This document shows, one piece after another, positions 20,320 through 30,187 of a DNA stretch of 64,000 nt (positions within the stretch are counted from its first letter, which is position 1; every line of letters begins with the position of its first letter). Under the pieces are notes generated by a model. That model was given only the letters and a program-made list of their open reading frames with translations, made no database searches and was not told the origin of the DNA. The position numbers and the translations under genes were made by a program. Origin of the DNA: Pirellulaceae bacterium (GTDB lineage Bacteria; Planctomycetota; Planctomycetia; Pirellulales; Pirellulaceae); assembly GCA_026004795.1 (NCBI GenBank), contig BPJV01000004.1, positions 496,001 through 560,000 on the forward strand. Direction: 5' to 3'.

Positions 20320-22071
20320 ATGAACTCTTCCGCACTCTCCATCGGTGGCTTGGGTTTTTGGGGACGAGTCGCGGTGGTCCTATGCGTGATTGTTCTAGTG
20401 GCTGCAACTGCGGTTCCAGGAATCAATGAATCGCATTATCTGCCCAAGGCGAAACATTTTTGGGATCCCACCTACGCACCGCGTGACCTGTTCCTCAATT
20501 CCCATGACGCTCATTTCCTGGCCAGTGCATCTGCCGGTGCTCTCGCGCAGTACCTTTCGTTGGAAGCCGTGGCATGGGTCGGGCGCATCATCGCTTGGTC
20601 CTTCTTGGCCGTTGCTTGGTCGCGTTTGACGATCTCTGTCGGAATGAAGGCATGGCACGGTGTCATTGCGTTCCTGGCGTGGTATTTAGGTTGCTACTAC
20701 GGCCATTGGTCCGGGGAATGGTTTCTAGGCGGCTTTGAAGCCAAAGCGATAGCCTACCCCTGCGTGCTTTTGGGAATGACGGACGCTATGGAGAGCAGGT
20801 GGCACCGTTGCTGGTTATGGCTTGCCATGGCCGTTGCTTGGCACCCTGTTGTTGGAGGTTGGGCAGGAATAACCGTCGCTGTAGCCTGGTGGTGCGACCG
20901 CCGGCGTGGGGATTCCCCTTCCTTGTGGCAGCAAAGAAAATGGATCGCTATCGCTGTCGCCATCTCAATGATTGGCGTCGTACCGGCTCTGGGAGGTCTC
21001 GGCAGTCCCAATCGTGAGGGCCCATACGTTGCGTCGCAGATTCATGTTTATTTTCGTTTGGCCCATCACCTTTGCCCGCGATTGTTCGCGCCCGAACGGC
21101 ACTTTGCGGCAGTTATCTCGCTGGCAACACTCGCCCTATTGAGCTTGGCTGCCTATCGACTCCTACCACCGGCGTTACGATTGACCAATAATCGGCGCCA
21201 ACAATGGGGACACCGAATGCTGATCATCGTATGGTCGTCGGTCGGGATAGCCTTCACGGGACTGGGAGTCGACCTGTTGATGTCCGACGACCGCTTGCCC
21301 ACCTATCAGCCAGAAGTGGCTTCTCAAATCTTGCGGTTTTATTGGTTTCGCTGGGCGGATGTAGCCGTCCCCTTGGGGGGAGTGATGCTGTGGTGGTACC
21401 TGCTATCCAGCGTGCGCCCCTCCTGGTCTCTGTTGAACAACGATGCGGCCGCCGATGCGACGCATCAGCTCGTTCACCGCTCTGCAGCGGGGAAGAAAAC
21501 AGATTTTCTCATAATGGGAGGTTCCCTATTGGGGGCCGGCGCCGTGCTGGCCACCGCTGCGGACCATGCCTGGAACAACTTTCACGACACCGTTCCGCCT
21601 GCCGAACGCCTAGTGGTCGTGCCACCCGGGCCGAATGCGATAGACTCTGATCGTCTTGTGGACTGGCTGGCGGTGTGTGCGTGGATACGAGAACACACCC
21701 CCCGAGATTCTCTGTGGTTGACGCCGAAATACCAGCAGACGTTTAAGTGGCACACCGGACGATCGGAGGTCGTCAACTGGAAGGACGTGCCTCAAGACAA
21801 TGCATCGGTGATCGAGTGGTTCAAGCGGATGCGACGATGCACACCGCCACGCGACGCCTACGGGAGGCTCCGCGGCTGGACGACCGAGGAACTCATTGCC
21901 TTAGCGACCGAATTCGACGCCCCTTGGATTCTGGTCGATCGCTCTCTGCAACTGGAGCCACCGCTACTAGAGATCAAATACCCCATCGAGATCGTTAACA
22001 AATCGTTCGCGGTCTTCTACGTCGACCCTGCCCTGATGAAACGGCATGCGGTTGAGGAGGACGACCGATGA
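20320..22071 (+). CDS. polytopic membrane protein of unknown function
   Basis: 583 residues with roughly nine to eleven hydrophobic segments spread from residue 14 to 400 and a soluble C-terminal part of about 150 residues containing RLVDWLAVCAWIREHTPRDSLWLTPKYQQTFKWHTGRSEV. The layout, multi-helix core plus a conserved C-terminal soluble domain, resembles the glycosyltransferase-39-like and related planctomycete membrane families, but I recognise no catalytic motif and do not assign an activity. No Shine-Dalgarno is seen before the ATG. Divergent from csrA. Confidence 0.75.
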   Translation: MNSSALSIGGLGFWGRVAVVLCVIVLVAATAVPGINESHYLPKAKHFWDPTYAPRDLFLNSHDAHFLASASAGALAQYLSLEAVAWVGRIIAWSFLAVAWSRLTISVGMKAWHGVIAFLAWYLGCYYGHWSGEWFLGGFEAKAIAYPCVLLGMTDAMESRWHRCWLWLAMAVAWHPVVGGWAGITVAVAWWCDRRRGDSPSLWQQRKWIAIAVAISMIGVVPALGGLGSPNREGPYVASQIHVYFRLAHHLCPRLFAPERHFAAVISLATLALLSLAAYRLLPPALRLTNNRRQQWGHRMLIIVWSSVGIAFTGLGVDLLMSDDRLPTYQPEVASQILRFYWFRWADVAVPLGGVMLWWYLLSSVRPSWSLLNNDAAADATHQLVHRSAAGKKTDFLIMGGSLLGAGAVLATAADHAWNNFHDTVPPAERLVVVPPGPNAIDSDRLVDWLAVCAWIREHTPRDSLWLTPKYQQTFKWHTGRSEVVNWKDVPQDNASVIEWFKRMRRCTPPRDAYGRLRGWTTEELIALATEFDAPWILVDRSLQLEPPLLEIKYPIEIVNKSFAVFYVDPALMKRHAVEEDDR

Positions 22072-22078
22072 GCTGGCA

Positions 22079-22121
22079 GTAAAAAAAGAAAAGCTTCCCT
22101 CGCCAGGTTGACGGGGAAGCT
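22079..22121 (-). terminator. Rho-independent terminator of the 22199-22843 gene
   Basis: Stem AGCTTCCC (22092-22099) with GGGAAGCT (22114-22121). On the minus strand it is followed by TTTTCTTTTTTT, a strong U-run, about 80 bases past the stop. Confidence 0.85.
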
Positions 22122-22198
22122 CGATTCGTCGCAACATCACGAAAAATGATGAACGCACGCAGCGACGGCCAGCAAGAATAGGCTTACCGAGCGCTGGC

Positions 22199-22843
22199 TC
22201 AGCTATCCTGCGGTTTCGCCTTTTTCGCTGGTGCCGCCGTCGCGTCTTGCGGACTGAGCGTTTGTTCGATCAATTTGTTGACGCGCGCGATCTTCAAGTC
22301 CGCGGGGTTAGCGACCGCATAGGTGGCCACTACTTGGTTCTCGTTGCCAATAACGATGGTAATGGCTGCCTTGGGGTTCAAGCCATAATTCTCCGGACCT
22401 TGCTGTACATCATTGGGGACAACAAACGGAATCTGCTCCACACCAGCTTGAGCGGCCAGCTTCTTTGCTTCGGCTTCGGCCTGTTCCTTCGATTCTCCCA
22501 GTACCGAGATGAAAGCCCGCAGTTGTTGATCCTCATGCTGATTGACCGCCGCATCCAATCGCTTGGCCAAGCGAATCACGATCGGATCGGTGGAGCGGGT
22601 GAAGACGATCACCTGCGGACGAGCTCCGTTCTTGCAGCGGTAGCACAGGTTCTCGCCGACGGGAACTTGATCCGACTCCGCACCCGCGCACTTGGTAACG
22701 TAAAACGCGCCCAGGGCGTCTCCCTTTTTCAATTTTGGAGCCACTCGTGCTGCAGCCCCTTGTTGCTTCTTCTGCTCCTGGGCCACTGCGCTACCAACGA
22801 GGACACATAAGCCGAGCACGACTACCGTTCGCAACACCTTCAT
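22199..22843 (-). CDS. secreted thioredoxin-fold-like protein
   Basis: About 214 residues. The start is placed at the ATG at 22843 behind AAGGAG, nine codons inside the longest frame. The N-terminus MKVLRTVVVLGLCVLVGSAVAQ is a clear signal peptide. The C-terminal 130 residues alternate like a thioredoxin fold (PQVIVFTRS, IPFVV, AITIVIGNENQVVATYAV). A CYRC motif precedes that core rather than sitting at the usual active-site turn, so it may bind metal or a disulfide and not act as a reductase. Function unknown. Monocistronic with a strong terminator. Confidence 0.78.
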   Translation of the reverse strand: MKVLRTVVVLGLCVLVGSAVAQEQKKQQGAAARVAPKLKKGDALGAFYVTKCAGAESDQVPVGENLCYRCKNGARPQVIVFTRSTDPIVIRLAKRLDAAVNQHEDQQLRAFISVLGESKEQAEAEAKKLAAQAGVEQIPFVVPNDVQQGPENYGLNPKAAITIVIGNENQVVATYAVANPADLKIARVNKLIEQTLSPQDATAAPAKKAKPQDS

Positions 22844-23074
22844 ACCACACTCCTTTTGGAAAGGAACCACCTAAAGATTGGTCGACACTCGACGATATTA
22901 TCACCGGTGTCCAATGGGGAGTGAAGGCACCCTAACGCGAATTTAACGGTTTTACGGCCAGCGTTGTTTGGTAAGCAGCGCCACGCCAAGCATTCGATGG
23001 GCAACGTCCCGGCCGACAAGCCGCCCGGCCCGTATCGGGACTACTAGCGCTCGGAATCCGCACACCGGGGCAGA

Positions 23075-23938
23075 TCATTTTTCCAAGAACCGCTTGATCG
23101 AATGCAGCGTGGCGGCCCGTCCGGCGCGGGCGATCGATTTGGTAAGCGGAATGTCCTTCGGGCAGACGGCGACGCAATTCTGGGCATTGCCGCAGACCTG
23201 GATTCCCCCGGTTTCGGTCAGTGCGTCCAGCCGCCCGTCGGCGATCGACTTGCCGGTCGGGTGGCTATTGAAGAGAACGACCTGGCTGATCGGAGCCGCC
23301 CCGACGAATCCTTGCTCGTAAGCGGCTTCCTTGCGACGCTGGTATTGCTCGTCCGATTCACCCGGCCGGCGTTGCAATTCGATTTTCTGATACTGTGGAC
23401 AAGCATCCATGCAGCAACCGCAACTCATGCATTTGCTCAGCGGGTACATCTCCTCCTGCTGCGGGCGGTTGATGCGCGGGCCGGGACCGAGATGGCCGTA
23501 GGTGTCCACTGGCACCCACGCTTGCAGTCGCTTCAGCGCATGAAACAATCGCGATCGATCGACTACCAGGTCGCGGATGACCGGATACTTTTCCATCGGC
23601 CGCAATTCGATCTCGGTCGCATTTTCTGCCAACAGCGAATCGACCAGCGCCGAGCAACTCTGCCGCACACGGCCATTGATCACCATGGTGCAGGATCCAC
23701 AGACCTCTTCCAGGCAACCACACTCCCATGCTACGGGAGCCACCTTCTTGCCGTCGACGGTTTGAGCTTGCGCGGCGATCTTCTGTAGCACGCTGATGAC
23801 GTTCATGTTCTCTTCGTAGTCGACCTGGTGGCGTTCCCAATAGGCTGGTTGTCCTGGCCCGTCCTGGCGGAGCACGCGCACATTGACTTTCGTCGGATGA
23901 GCGGGAGAAGAAGGATTTGCCGGCGTTGGTGCACTCAT
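23075..23938 (-). CDS. sdhB: succinate dehydrogenase / fumarate reductase iron-sulfur subunit
   Basis: 287 residues. The N-terminal 2Fe-2S ferredoxin domain uses C75, C80, C83 and C95 (CLEEVCGSC...SC). The C-terminal part holds the 4Fe-4S and 3Fe-4S ligands in CMSCGCCMDACP and CGNAQNCVAVCPKDIPL. It passes electrons from the SdhA flavin to the quinone site in SdhC. The form is like Bacillus-type SdhB, which pairs with a single di-haem anchor and usually menaquinone. Last gene of sdhCAB, 110 bases after sdhA. Confidence 0.95.
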   Translation of the reverse strand: MSAPTPANPSSPAHPTKVNVRVLRQDGPGQPAYWERHQVDYEENMNVISVLQKIAAQAQTVDGKKVAPVAWECGCLEEVCGSCTMVINGRVRQSCSALVDSLLAENATEIELRPMEKYPVIRDLVVDRSRLFHALKRLQAWVPVDTYGHLGPGPRINRPQQEEMYPLSKCMSCGCCMDACPQYQKIELQRRPGESDEQYQRRKEAAYEQGFVGAAPISQVVLFNSHPTGKSIADGRLDALTETGGIQVCGNAQNCVAVCPKDIPLTKSIARAGRAATLHSIKRFLEK

Positions 23939-24048
23939 GTCGCTGCTCTTATTTCTTTAACTGGGAAATACTCAACTAGGTAAACCAACTGGAGGAGAGC
24001 TGGTCGCGGTAGTACCAATCGGTCCACCGGAAGCGCCATCGCTGGCGG

Positions 24049-26025
24049 CTATTGGCCAGCCGTCGCCACCTGCTCCTTCCGTTTCGCTTGTCGCTCACGC
24101 CAGACCTGCTCGATGATCTCTGCTCCCACCAGACCGTACAGCCGAGGGCGTGGCGGAATCAAGCTCGTATCGACATCCTCGTAGGAGATATCAGGATCCG
24201 TCCCGTTCCACCGGGCGATGGTACTCTTCAGGTAGCGACGGTTGTTCTCCTCGAAGCGATCGCACCACTGCTCCGCCTCCCGCCGTCGTGCCTCGGGATC
24301 GGTTTCAGTGAGACTGGGCATGGCAAACTCCGGCTTGTAATGGGCACCACGGCACTCATCGCGCAGACGAGCCCCGCGGAGGATCGCTTTGGCCACGGGA
24401 AACATATCCTGTAGCGCTTTGGTGAACACCACGTTCTGGTTGGTCCAGCTTCCCGTATCGGAAATCGAAGCACGCGCCGCACGCTGTTGCAACTCCTCCA
24501 CCTTGGCATAGGCGGAATCCAATTGATCATTGTGGCGCACCACTGTTGCCGCGCGTGTCATCACATCCCCCAGCTCCTGATGCAACAGGTACGGGTTCTC
24601 TCCCCCACGGCAGTTGAGCAGATCCTCGTGGCGCTTTTGTTGCGCTGATACGGCGGCATCGAACAGCGTCGACGGAGTGCGGGTGACCGCTGCTCCCCCT
24701 GATTGCTTGATGTACGTTTGAATACATGGTCCGACAAACAAGCCGGAGAAAATGCAGCTCAGCAGGGAGTTTGCCCCCAAGCGGTTGGCACCATGGTACT
24801 GGTAGTCGCACTCACCGATGGCATACAAACCTTCGATGTTCGTCCGCTGATTGGCCGGATCACCCGCCTGCAATCCCCCGTCACTGCTTTTCGCGAAGTC
24901 AACCCACAAACCGCCCATCGAATAGTGGACGGCGGGGAAGATCTTCATCGGTTGCTCTCGCGGGTCGACGCCCTGGAACTTTTCGTAGATCTCCAGAATC
25001 CCTCCCAATTTGCGATCCAATTCCTCGCGAGGAATGTGCGTCAGATCGAGATAGACGGCCATCCGCCCCTTTTCCACGCTCAAGCCTTCGTTCACGCAGA
25101 TATTGAAGATTTCACGCGTGGCAATGTCGCGAGGAACCAGGTTTCCGTACTGCGGATAGCGCTCCTCCAGAAAATAATACCGTTCCGATTCAGGTATTTG
25201 TTTCGGAGGCCGAGGATCCTGGGGCGTTCGCGGCACCCATACTCGCCCCCCCTCCCCTCGCGCCGATTCGCTCATCAACCGCAATTTGTCGGACCCCGGA
25301 ATGGCGGTAGGATGGACCTGGATGAATTCCGGGTTGCCGTATTTGGCGCCGACCTGAAAGCAGCGGCTCACAGCCGATCCGTTGCAGAACACGCTCATCG
25401 TCGACTTGCCGAAAATCAAGCCGCAACCGCCAGAAGCAACGATGGTCGCTGCCGCAGGAAAGGCATGGATCTCCATGGTGACCAGATCCTGAGCCACCGC
25501 CCCCACGCAGCGGCCCTCCTCATCGAGGACTGGCCCCAGGAAGTCCCAAAACTCGAACTTCCGGACCATCCCCTGCGTCTCCCACCGCCGCACTTGTTCG
25601 TCCAAGGCGTAAAGGAGCTGCTGGCCGGTGGTGGCCCCGGCAAACGCCGTCCGCTTATACAACGTCCCACCAAACCGACGACGATCCAGGTAGCCCTCGA
25701 AAGTGCGATTGAAGGTCACTCCCAATCGATCCATCAAATCGATGACCTTCGGGGCCCAGTAGGCCATTTCTTTCACCGGAGGCTGTTGCTGGAGAAAGTC
25801 TCCACCGTACACCGTGTCGTCGAAGTGCTTCCATTCGGAATCGCCCAGCTGACGGGTTTGTTCGTTGCAGCTGTTGATCCCCCCCTGCGCACAAACGCTG
25901 TGCGATCGCTTCACCTGCGTCAAGCTAATCAAGTCCACGGGAATCCCAAGCTCACACAACTTCATCGTCGCGGAAAGCCCGGCTAAACCGCCACCAATGA
26001 TCACCACGCGTTGATTGTCTGCCAT
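24049..26025 (-). CDS. sdhA: succinate dehydrogenase / fumarate reductase flavoprotein subunit
   Basis: 658 residues. The N-terminus has the dinucleotide motif IIGGGLAGL. The histidine for covalent FAD is H42 in RSHSVCAQGGIN. Substrate-site segments HPTAIPGSDKLRLMSE and ARGEGG, and the C-terminal HGANRLGANSLLSC, are intact. It oxidises succinate to fumarate on the cytoplasmic face. Second gene of sdhCAB, about 200 bases after sdhC; that gap shows no gene. Confidence 0.96.
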   Translation of the reverse strand: MADNQRVVIIGGGLAGLSATMKLCELGIPVDLISLTQVKRSHSVCAQGGINSCNEQTRQLGDSEWKHFDDTVYGGDFLQQQPPVKEMAYWAPKVIDLMDRLGVTFNRTFEGYLDRRRFGGTLYKRTAFAGATTGQQLLYALDEQVRRWETQGMVRKFEFWDFLGPVLDEEGRCVGAVAQDLVTMEIHAFPAAATIVASGGCGLIFGKSTMSVFCNGSAVSRCFQVGAKYGNPEFIQVHPTAIPGSDKLRLMSESARGEGGRVWVPRTPQDPRPPKQIPESERYYFLEERYPQYGNLVPRDIATREIFNICVNEGLSVEKGRMAVYLDLTHIPREELDRKLGGILEIYEKFQGVDPREQPMKIFPAVHYSMGGLWVDFAKSSDGGLQAGDPANQRTNIEGLYAIGECDYQYHGANRLGANSLLSCIFSGLFVGPCIQTYIKQSGGAAVTRTPSTLFDAAVSAQQKRHEDLLNCRGGENPYLLHQELGDVMTRAATVVRHNDQLDSAYAKVEELQQRAARASISDTGSWTNQNVVFTKALQDMFPVAKAILRGARLRDECRGAHYKPEFAMPSLTETDPEARRREAEQWCDRFEENNRRYLKSTIARWNGTDPDISYEDVDTSLIPPRPRLYGLVGAEIIEQVWRERQAKRKEQVATAGQ

Positions 26026-26231
26026 GATGCCGTTCTTAACTCGTTACGATAGGTTCACCACTGCTGATGACTGCGAAGAGCAGCCCGTTAATGTCCAACG
26101 CTTACGCCTCCGCCAATAGCCTCGTCTCTGTGTGCCCTCTCTCCGGGTTCCTTTCCGGTCAGGGAACGGGAGCATCGGCGGCTCCAGCGTCAGGATGCAC
26201 TTCCGCCCGTTTATGCTCGTTGGGAATCACC

Positions 26232-26978
26232 TCACCGATCGCCGTCTTCAGATTCGTACATCCGATCCTCGACCCCTCTGGCTTCCTCAGGATCCGTCAC
26301 TTGGGTCGCCACCAGGGCGGTGAGCCCCACACCAAACAGCAACAGCCCAACCACGGCACAGGCGAGCGTGGCCCGCCGCTGTCCTGCCGGGCTGACCCAC
26401 AGCCCCCAGGTGATTCCCATCGTCCACAGGCCATTGGCAAAGTGATAGACACACGCCAAGATGCCCACGAGATAAAAAGGCGGCCATCCGTAATTCTGCA
26501 TCCCCTGGGCTAACGTGCTGGCGGCATTGTAAGGACGAAACTGCGCCATCCCCAACGGCTGAGCAACGTTCTCCAACCACCACTGGGCATGGAACCAGCC
26601 ATGTAGATGGAAAACGTGCGTAAAGATAAACACGATGGCGATTACCCCTGTCCACCGTTGGAGGGTGTACCGCCAATTCGCCGTAAAGCGATACTGACTG
26701 TGGTTGCTCTGACCACTACGAATAATCCACACCCCCACCACGGCGTGAAAGATAATGGGCAGGAAAATGAAGGCCCATTCCACGGGAAGCAGGAATTTTC
26801 CCAGTGCATGGATCTTGTGAACGTTCGTCTGGAAAGCGCCGGCCCCGTTGATCAACGTCGAATTGACGAGCAAGTGCACCACCATGTAGGCACCTACCGG
26901 AATCAGACCGCTGAGGGAGTGCAAACGGCGGATCAGAAATTCATGGCGTAGAAAAAAACTCGAATTCGGTCCGTTCAT
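26232..26978 (-). CDS. sdhC: succinate dehydrogenase cytochrome b558 membrane subunit
   Basis: About 248 residues with the start at the ATG at 26978, giving MNGPNSSFFLRHEFLIRRLH, which matches the usual length; the frame is open to 27092 but the extra part looks non-coding. Five transmembrane helices with the histidines expected to ligate two b haems: RRLHSLSG, YMVVHLL, IIFHAVVG and THVFHLH. This single large anchor replaces the SdhC/SdhD pair of enterobacteria. First gene of sdhCAB. Confidence 0.92.
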   Translation of the reverse strand: MNGPNSSFFLRHEFLIRRLHSLSGLIPVGAYMVVHLLVNSTLINGAGAFQTNVHKIHALGKFLLPVEWAFIFLPIIFHAVVGVWIIRSGQSNHSQYRFTANWRYTLQRWTGVIAIVFIFTHVFHLHGWFHAQWWLENVAQPLGMAQFRPYNAASTLAQGMQNYGWPPFYLVGILACVYHFANGLWTMGITWGLWVSPAGQRRATLACAVVGLLLFGVGLTALVATQVTDPEEARGVEDRMYESEDGDR

Positions 26979-27128
26979 GGTTTTGCGGGATCCTACCAGA
27001 TGGTCTATCACAGTCGATTCACCTTGGTCGCCCGGTCCTACCCGCCGAGCCACCCACTTGTTGGGATTGCCGCCCCCACTCCCAGCCCTCAACGGAGGGC
27101 AGCATCGCCATCGTTAGGTTAAGCGGCA

Positions 27129-27158
27129 AATATACCCTGATTAGCGATTCCGTGGCAG
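27129..27158 (-). promoter_or_regulatory. candidate promoter of sdhCAB
   Basis: On the minus strand, -35-like CTGCCA and -10-like TATATT are spaced by 18 bases. Transcription would start near 27122, about 145 bases before sdhC. Sequence match only. Confidence 0.4.
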
Positions 27159-27207
27159 TCGACGTCACGAGAATTCCGGGCACAGCCAATTGGCTGCACA
27201 CGCTACC

Positions 27208-27255
27208 GACCGTGCCCCCGACCGTGCCCCCGCTCGTGCCCCGGCTCGTGCCCAG
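27208..27255 (+). repeat. tandem 12-base repeat, four copies
   Basis: Two copies of GACCGTGCCCCC are followed by two diverged copies of the form GCTCGTGCCCNG, exactly 12 bases apart. It sits in the divergent gap (26979-27526) between sdhC and the sensor kinase; the rest of that gap shows no gene. Confidence 0.75.
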
Positions 27256-27526
27256 GCTATCCCCCTACCCTCGGTCCCCCAATTGGTACCTGGTGGCGGC
27301 ACCAACCGGCCACAGGGTAATTGAGGGGTTCATCTTGTTACTTCATTATTGATCTTCCAAACCGATCGCCAATCCAGTCCAATGACTCCTTTCAAGAGAA
27401 CGTTCGCCCCAGTTTCCCCACGTATCGGCGTACCACGATGGTTCCCCTCCCGCAGCGGTCGGCGGGTGGGCTAGCCTCCGCTTCCTGTCGGCAACCGATG
27501 CGGCTGACTTCTTAAGCGATACGCAA

Positions 27527-29026
27527 ATGAAGGCACCCTTGCTTGCTCCCTCGATCACGGATCGTCAATCCGTGTCCGTGTTAGTCGTCGAAGACGATCG
27601 AGATTCCCTGGCAAATTTGATGGACATCCTCTCCTGGGAGGGATTTCAAGTGCACGGTGCTTCCTCAGCGCAGGAGGCTCGCGAGGTGATCCGTCACCAC
27701 GGCGCACCGCGCGTCGTGGTGCTCGACCGGCGGCTACCGGACACCGATGCCGAGACCTTTCTGCCAGAACTTCAGTCGCTTTCTCGCGATTCCGATGTCA
27801 TCATCGTCACCGGCTATGCTGACTTGGACAGCACCATTGGTGCCATGCGCTTGGGCGCGTCCGATTACCTGCTCAAGCCCGTGAATCCCGAGGCACTACT
27901 CACCAGCGTGCGTCGCTTGCTCGAACGACAAGCGATGCGCCGTGCATGGCACGAGGAGCACGAGTTCGCCGAACGCGTCCTGGAAACCACCGAGGCCATC
28001 GTATTGGTCTTAGGTCTCGATGGATCGATTCAACGGTGCAATCCATTCTTTGAACAAATGACCGGTTGGTCCTCTGCGGAGGCGATCGGTGAAAACTGGT
28101 TTGAACGTTTTGTTCCCGTGGACGAAGTCGAGCCCCTGCGTGCCACATTTGACAAGACAATTGCCGGCGAGCATGCGCGGGGTATCGTCAACAGCGTGCT
28201 TCGACGCGACGGCGAGATACGGGTTATCCGTTGGTCGAATGCGGTGCTGAAGGACCATGCCCGCCAGGTCATCGGCGTCTTGGCCGTAGGTTTGGACATC
28301 ACTGACATCATTGAGGCGCAAAACAAACTATTGCAGCATGAGCGGTTGGCAGTCATCGGAGAAACCATGGCGGCCCTGGCGCACGAGAGCCGGAATTCGC
28401 TACAGCGCATTCGCGCCAAAGTGGATCTGTTGCAACTGGAGCTTCAGGACAATGCTCAAGCGATGGATGACCTGGCGTCCATTGCGAAGGCCACCGATGA
28501 CCTTCACCGTTTGTTGGAAGAGGTGCGTGGCTATGCCGCTCCGATACATCTCGATTTGACCATGCAGCAGCTGGACAAAGTATGGCGGCGCGCGTTCGAA
28601 GAGGTGCAACAATCGCATCCCCGCGCGACGATGCAGCTGAGCGAGAATTGTCCAGAACAGCCGCTGGCCGTCGTCGACGCGCAGCGGATGCGACAGGTAT
28701 TTCGCAATCTCTTTGAAAACTCGGTGATGGCGGCTGGCGACCAGGTACAGCTTTTCGTCGAAGCCAGCCTCGATCCCGACGGCTCAGTGATGCAGGTCGC
28801 CGTCAGTGATGATGGACCAGGTTTTCAAGGAGCGAGGATCGATCGTATCTTCGACGCGTTTTATACCACGCGCCCCACTGGCACCGGTCTCGGCATGGCG
28901 ATCGTCCGCCGTATCCTCGAAGCACACGGTGGCTCAATCCGGGTCGATGAATCCTACGACCGCGGGGCACGCATTCTCCTGACCATTCCCGTTAAGCCTC
29001 CCCGACGCGAAGGGGAAGTGGCTTAA
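27527..29026 (+). CDS. receiver-PAS-histidine kinase hybrid
   Basis: 499 residues. A receiver domain comes first (about 16-135; acidic EDD at 22-24, phospho-acceptor D67 in VVLDRRLPD, K117 in LLKP). A PAS domain follows (about 147-265; CNPFFEQMTGWSSAEAIGEN). The kinase has the phosphorylated H286 in LAHESRN, an N-box NLFENSVMA, and G-boxes DDGPGF and GTGLGMAI. No membrane helix, so it is cytoplasmic. The receiver at the N-terminus suggests it takes a signal from another kinase. No partner regulator is adjacent. No Shine-Dalgarno is evident. Confidence 0.93.
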   Translation: MKAPLLAPSITDRQSVSVLVVEDDRDSLANLMDILSWEGFQVHGASSAQEAREVIRHHGAPRVVVLDRRLPDTDAETFLPELQSLSRDSDVIIVTGYADLDSTIGAMRLGASDYLLKPVNPEALLTSVRRLLERQAMRRAWHEEHEFAERVLETTEAIVLVLGLDGSIQRCNPFFEQMTGWSSAEAIGENWFERFVPVDEVEPLRATFDKTIAGEHARGIVNSVLRRDGEIRVIRWSNAVLKDHARQVIGVLAVGLDITDIIEAQNKLLQHERLAVIGETMAALAHESRNSLQRIRAKVDLLQLELQDNAQAMDDLASIAKATDDLHRLLEEVRGYAAPIHLDLTMQQLDKVWRRAFEEVQQSHPRATMQLSENCPEQPLAVVDAQRMRQVFRNLFENSVMAAGDQVQLFVEASLDPDGSVMQVAVSDDGPGFQGARIDRIFDAFYTTRPTGTGLGMAIVRRILEAHGGSIRVDESYDRGARILLTIPVKPPRREGEVA

Positions 29027-29119
29027 GACGAATCCCGCTAACTCTCCTCAGGGCAGTCCGTCAGCCAGCAATGCACCAGCATCAGCCCACACCAAGTGGC
29101 CGTCAGCGCCGCAATTGGC

Positions 29120-29700
29120 CCCGAAGGGGCAGCGCCATGAAAGCCCGGGGCAGAGCGACAGCGGCGTAGCCGCTGGAAGCGCCGCCCTGGGAACACGAAT
29201 GACCAACCATCCAAGCTCTGAAAAGGCGACCGAATTTTCTAAATGGACTTTCAGCCGCGGAGCGGCGGGATGATCTAGCTCCGGGCGTGAGCCCGGAGTT
29301 GGATAGCACATCGTTTCTCAACAGTCCCGCAGGGACGGCATACCGAAGCTTTAAGAGGCCAATACTTAGACTTTATAGTCGCTTATAGTCGCGGAAACGC
29401 TTGCGGCAATCCAATGGATGGATGGCACTAAGTTTCCCCCTTAGCCGCCGCCCGAGGACGATCAAGCCGCCGCCACCGTGCCGGCCCTGGTTGACGTCGC
29501 GTAGCGACGCGGTGATGGTAGCCCGGTCATTCATGACCGGGGCGTCGGCGCCCCAATCCCTCCCAACCCCCAATGCGTCGCGTAGCGACGCGGTGTGGCG
29601 CTGTCTGGCCATCGGCAGGCAGAGCCTGCAAGGCATTGAGTTCCCAGGCGGAGCCTGGGAACTAGAAACGGCATACCGAAGCTTTAAAAGGCCAATACGC
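29120..29700. repeat. cluster of palindromic intergenic repeats
   Basis: Many perfect hairpins with 3-5 base loops: CTCCGGGC/GCCCGGAG (about 29279-29298), GCCCGGTCA/TGACCGGGGC (about 29521-29541) and GTTCCCAGGC/GCCTGGGAAC (about 29640-29662). Direct copies are also present: a 29-base GGCATACCGAAGCTTTAARA unit at 29337-29365 and 29670-29698, and GTCGCGTAGCGACGCGGTG at 29496-29514 and 29577-29595. No gene is credible in 29027-29836. Such elements are common between planctomycete genes. Confidence 0.8.
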
Positions 29701-29736
29701 AACCCCTAACTTCTAGCCGCAGAAGCGCTTGCGGCA

Positions 29737-29808
29737 ATCCAATGGATGGGTGGCACCAAATTTCCGGGCGCGATCCAATGGATGGGTGGCACCAAATTTC
29801 CGGGCGCG
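29737..29808 (+). repeat. perfect 36-base tandem duplication
   Basis: Two identical 36-base units starting ATCCAATGGATGGGTGGCAC (29737-29772 and 29773-29808). A diverged third copy lies near 29408. It ends at the edge of the IS110 remnant. Confidence 0.9.
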
Positions 29809-29839
29809 AGCCCGGAGTTGGATTGCATGGCGGCCCGTC

Positions 29840-29983
29840 GTCGCCGTGGGCCCCAACGAAACCAGGCAAGCGTTCTACCAACGGCTATTGGCCAAAGGAA
29901 AGCCGAAGAAGGTTGCGTTGGTCGCCGTCATGCGCAACCTGCTGATCGTCAACGCCATGGAGAATAACAAGCAAAACGATCGC
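29840..29983 (+). pseudogene. C-terminal remnant of an IS110-family transposase
   Basis: One frame encodes GPNETRQAFYQRLLAKGKPK followed by KVALVAVMRNLLIVNAM, which matches the conserved C-terminal end of IS110/IS116/IS902 transposases (FYQRLL-GKPKKVAL-A-MRK-L-ILNAM). Nothing of the N-terminal DEDD catalytic domain or the rest of the protein remains, and repeats abut it on the left. It is a decayed insertion. Confidence 0.7.
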
Positions 29984-30187
29984 GAGCCCTCACTCGCTCT
30001 TGACTATCCTCAACACAGCCGATGGCGCCAAATATTACCTACGAGGATTTCGTAAGTCGTAGTATCACATGGACGCCTACGTTGCACTATCTAGGTTGAG
30101 AATGCCATCCTAGAGGCGTGCCGCCGCATCGGCGGGGCTTCTGGAGGGCGTGAGATGTACCTTACTTTGACAGCGGAGGAAACCACT

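Noticed and set aside
24703-25986. 427-residue plus-strand frame
   Set aside because: Antisense shadow of sdhA, whose motifs are clear.
29729-30055. 108-residue frame as an intact gene
   Set aside because: First part is the 36-base repeat translated twice; only the middle matches the IS110 C-terminus.
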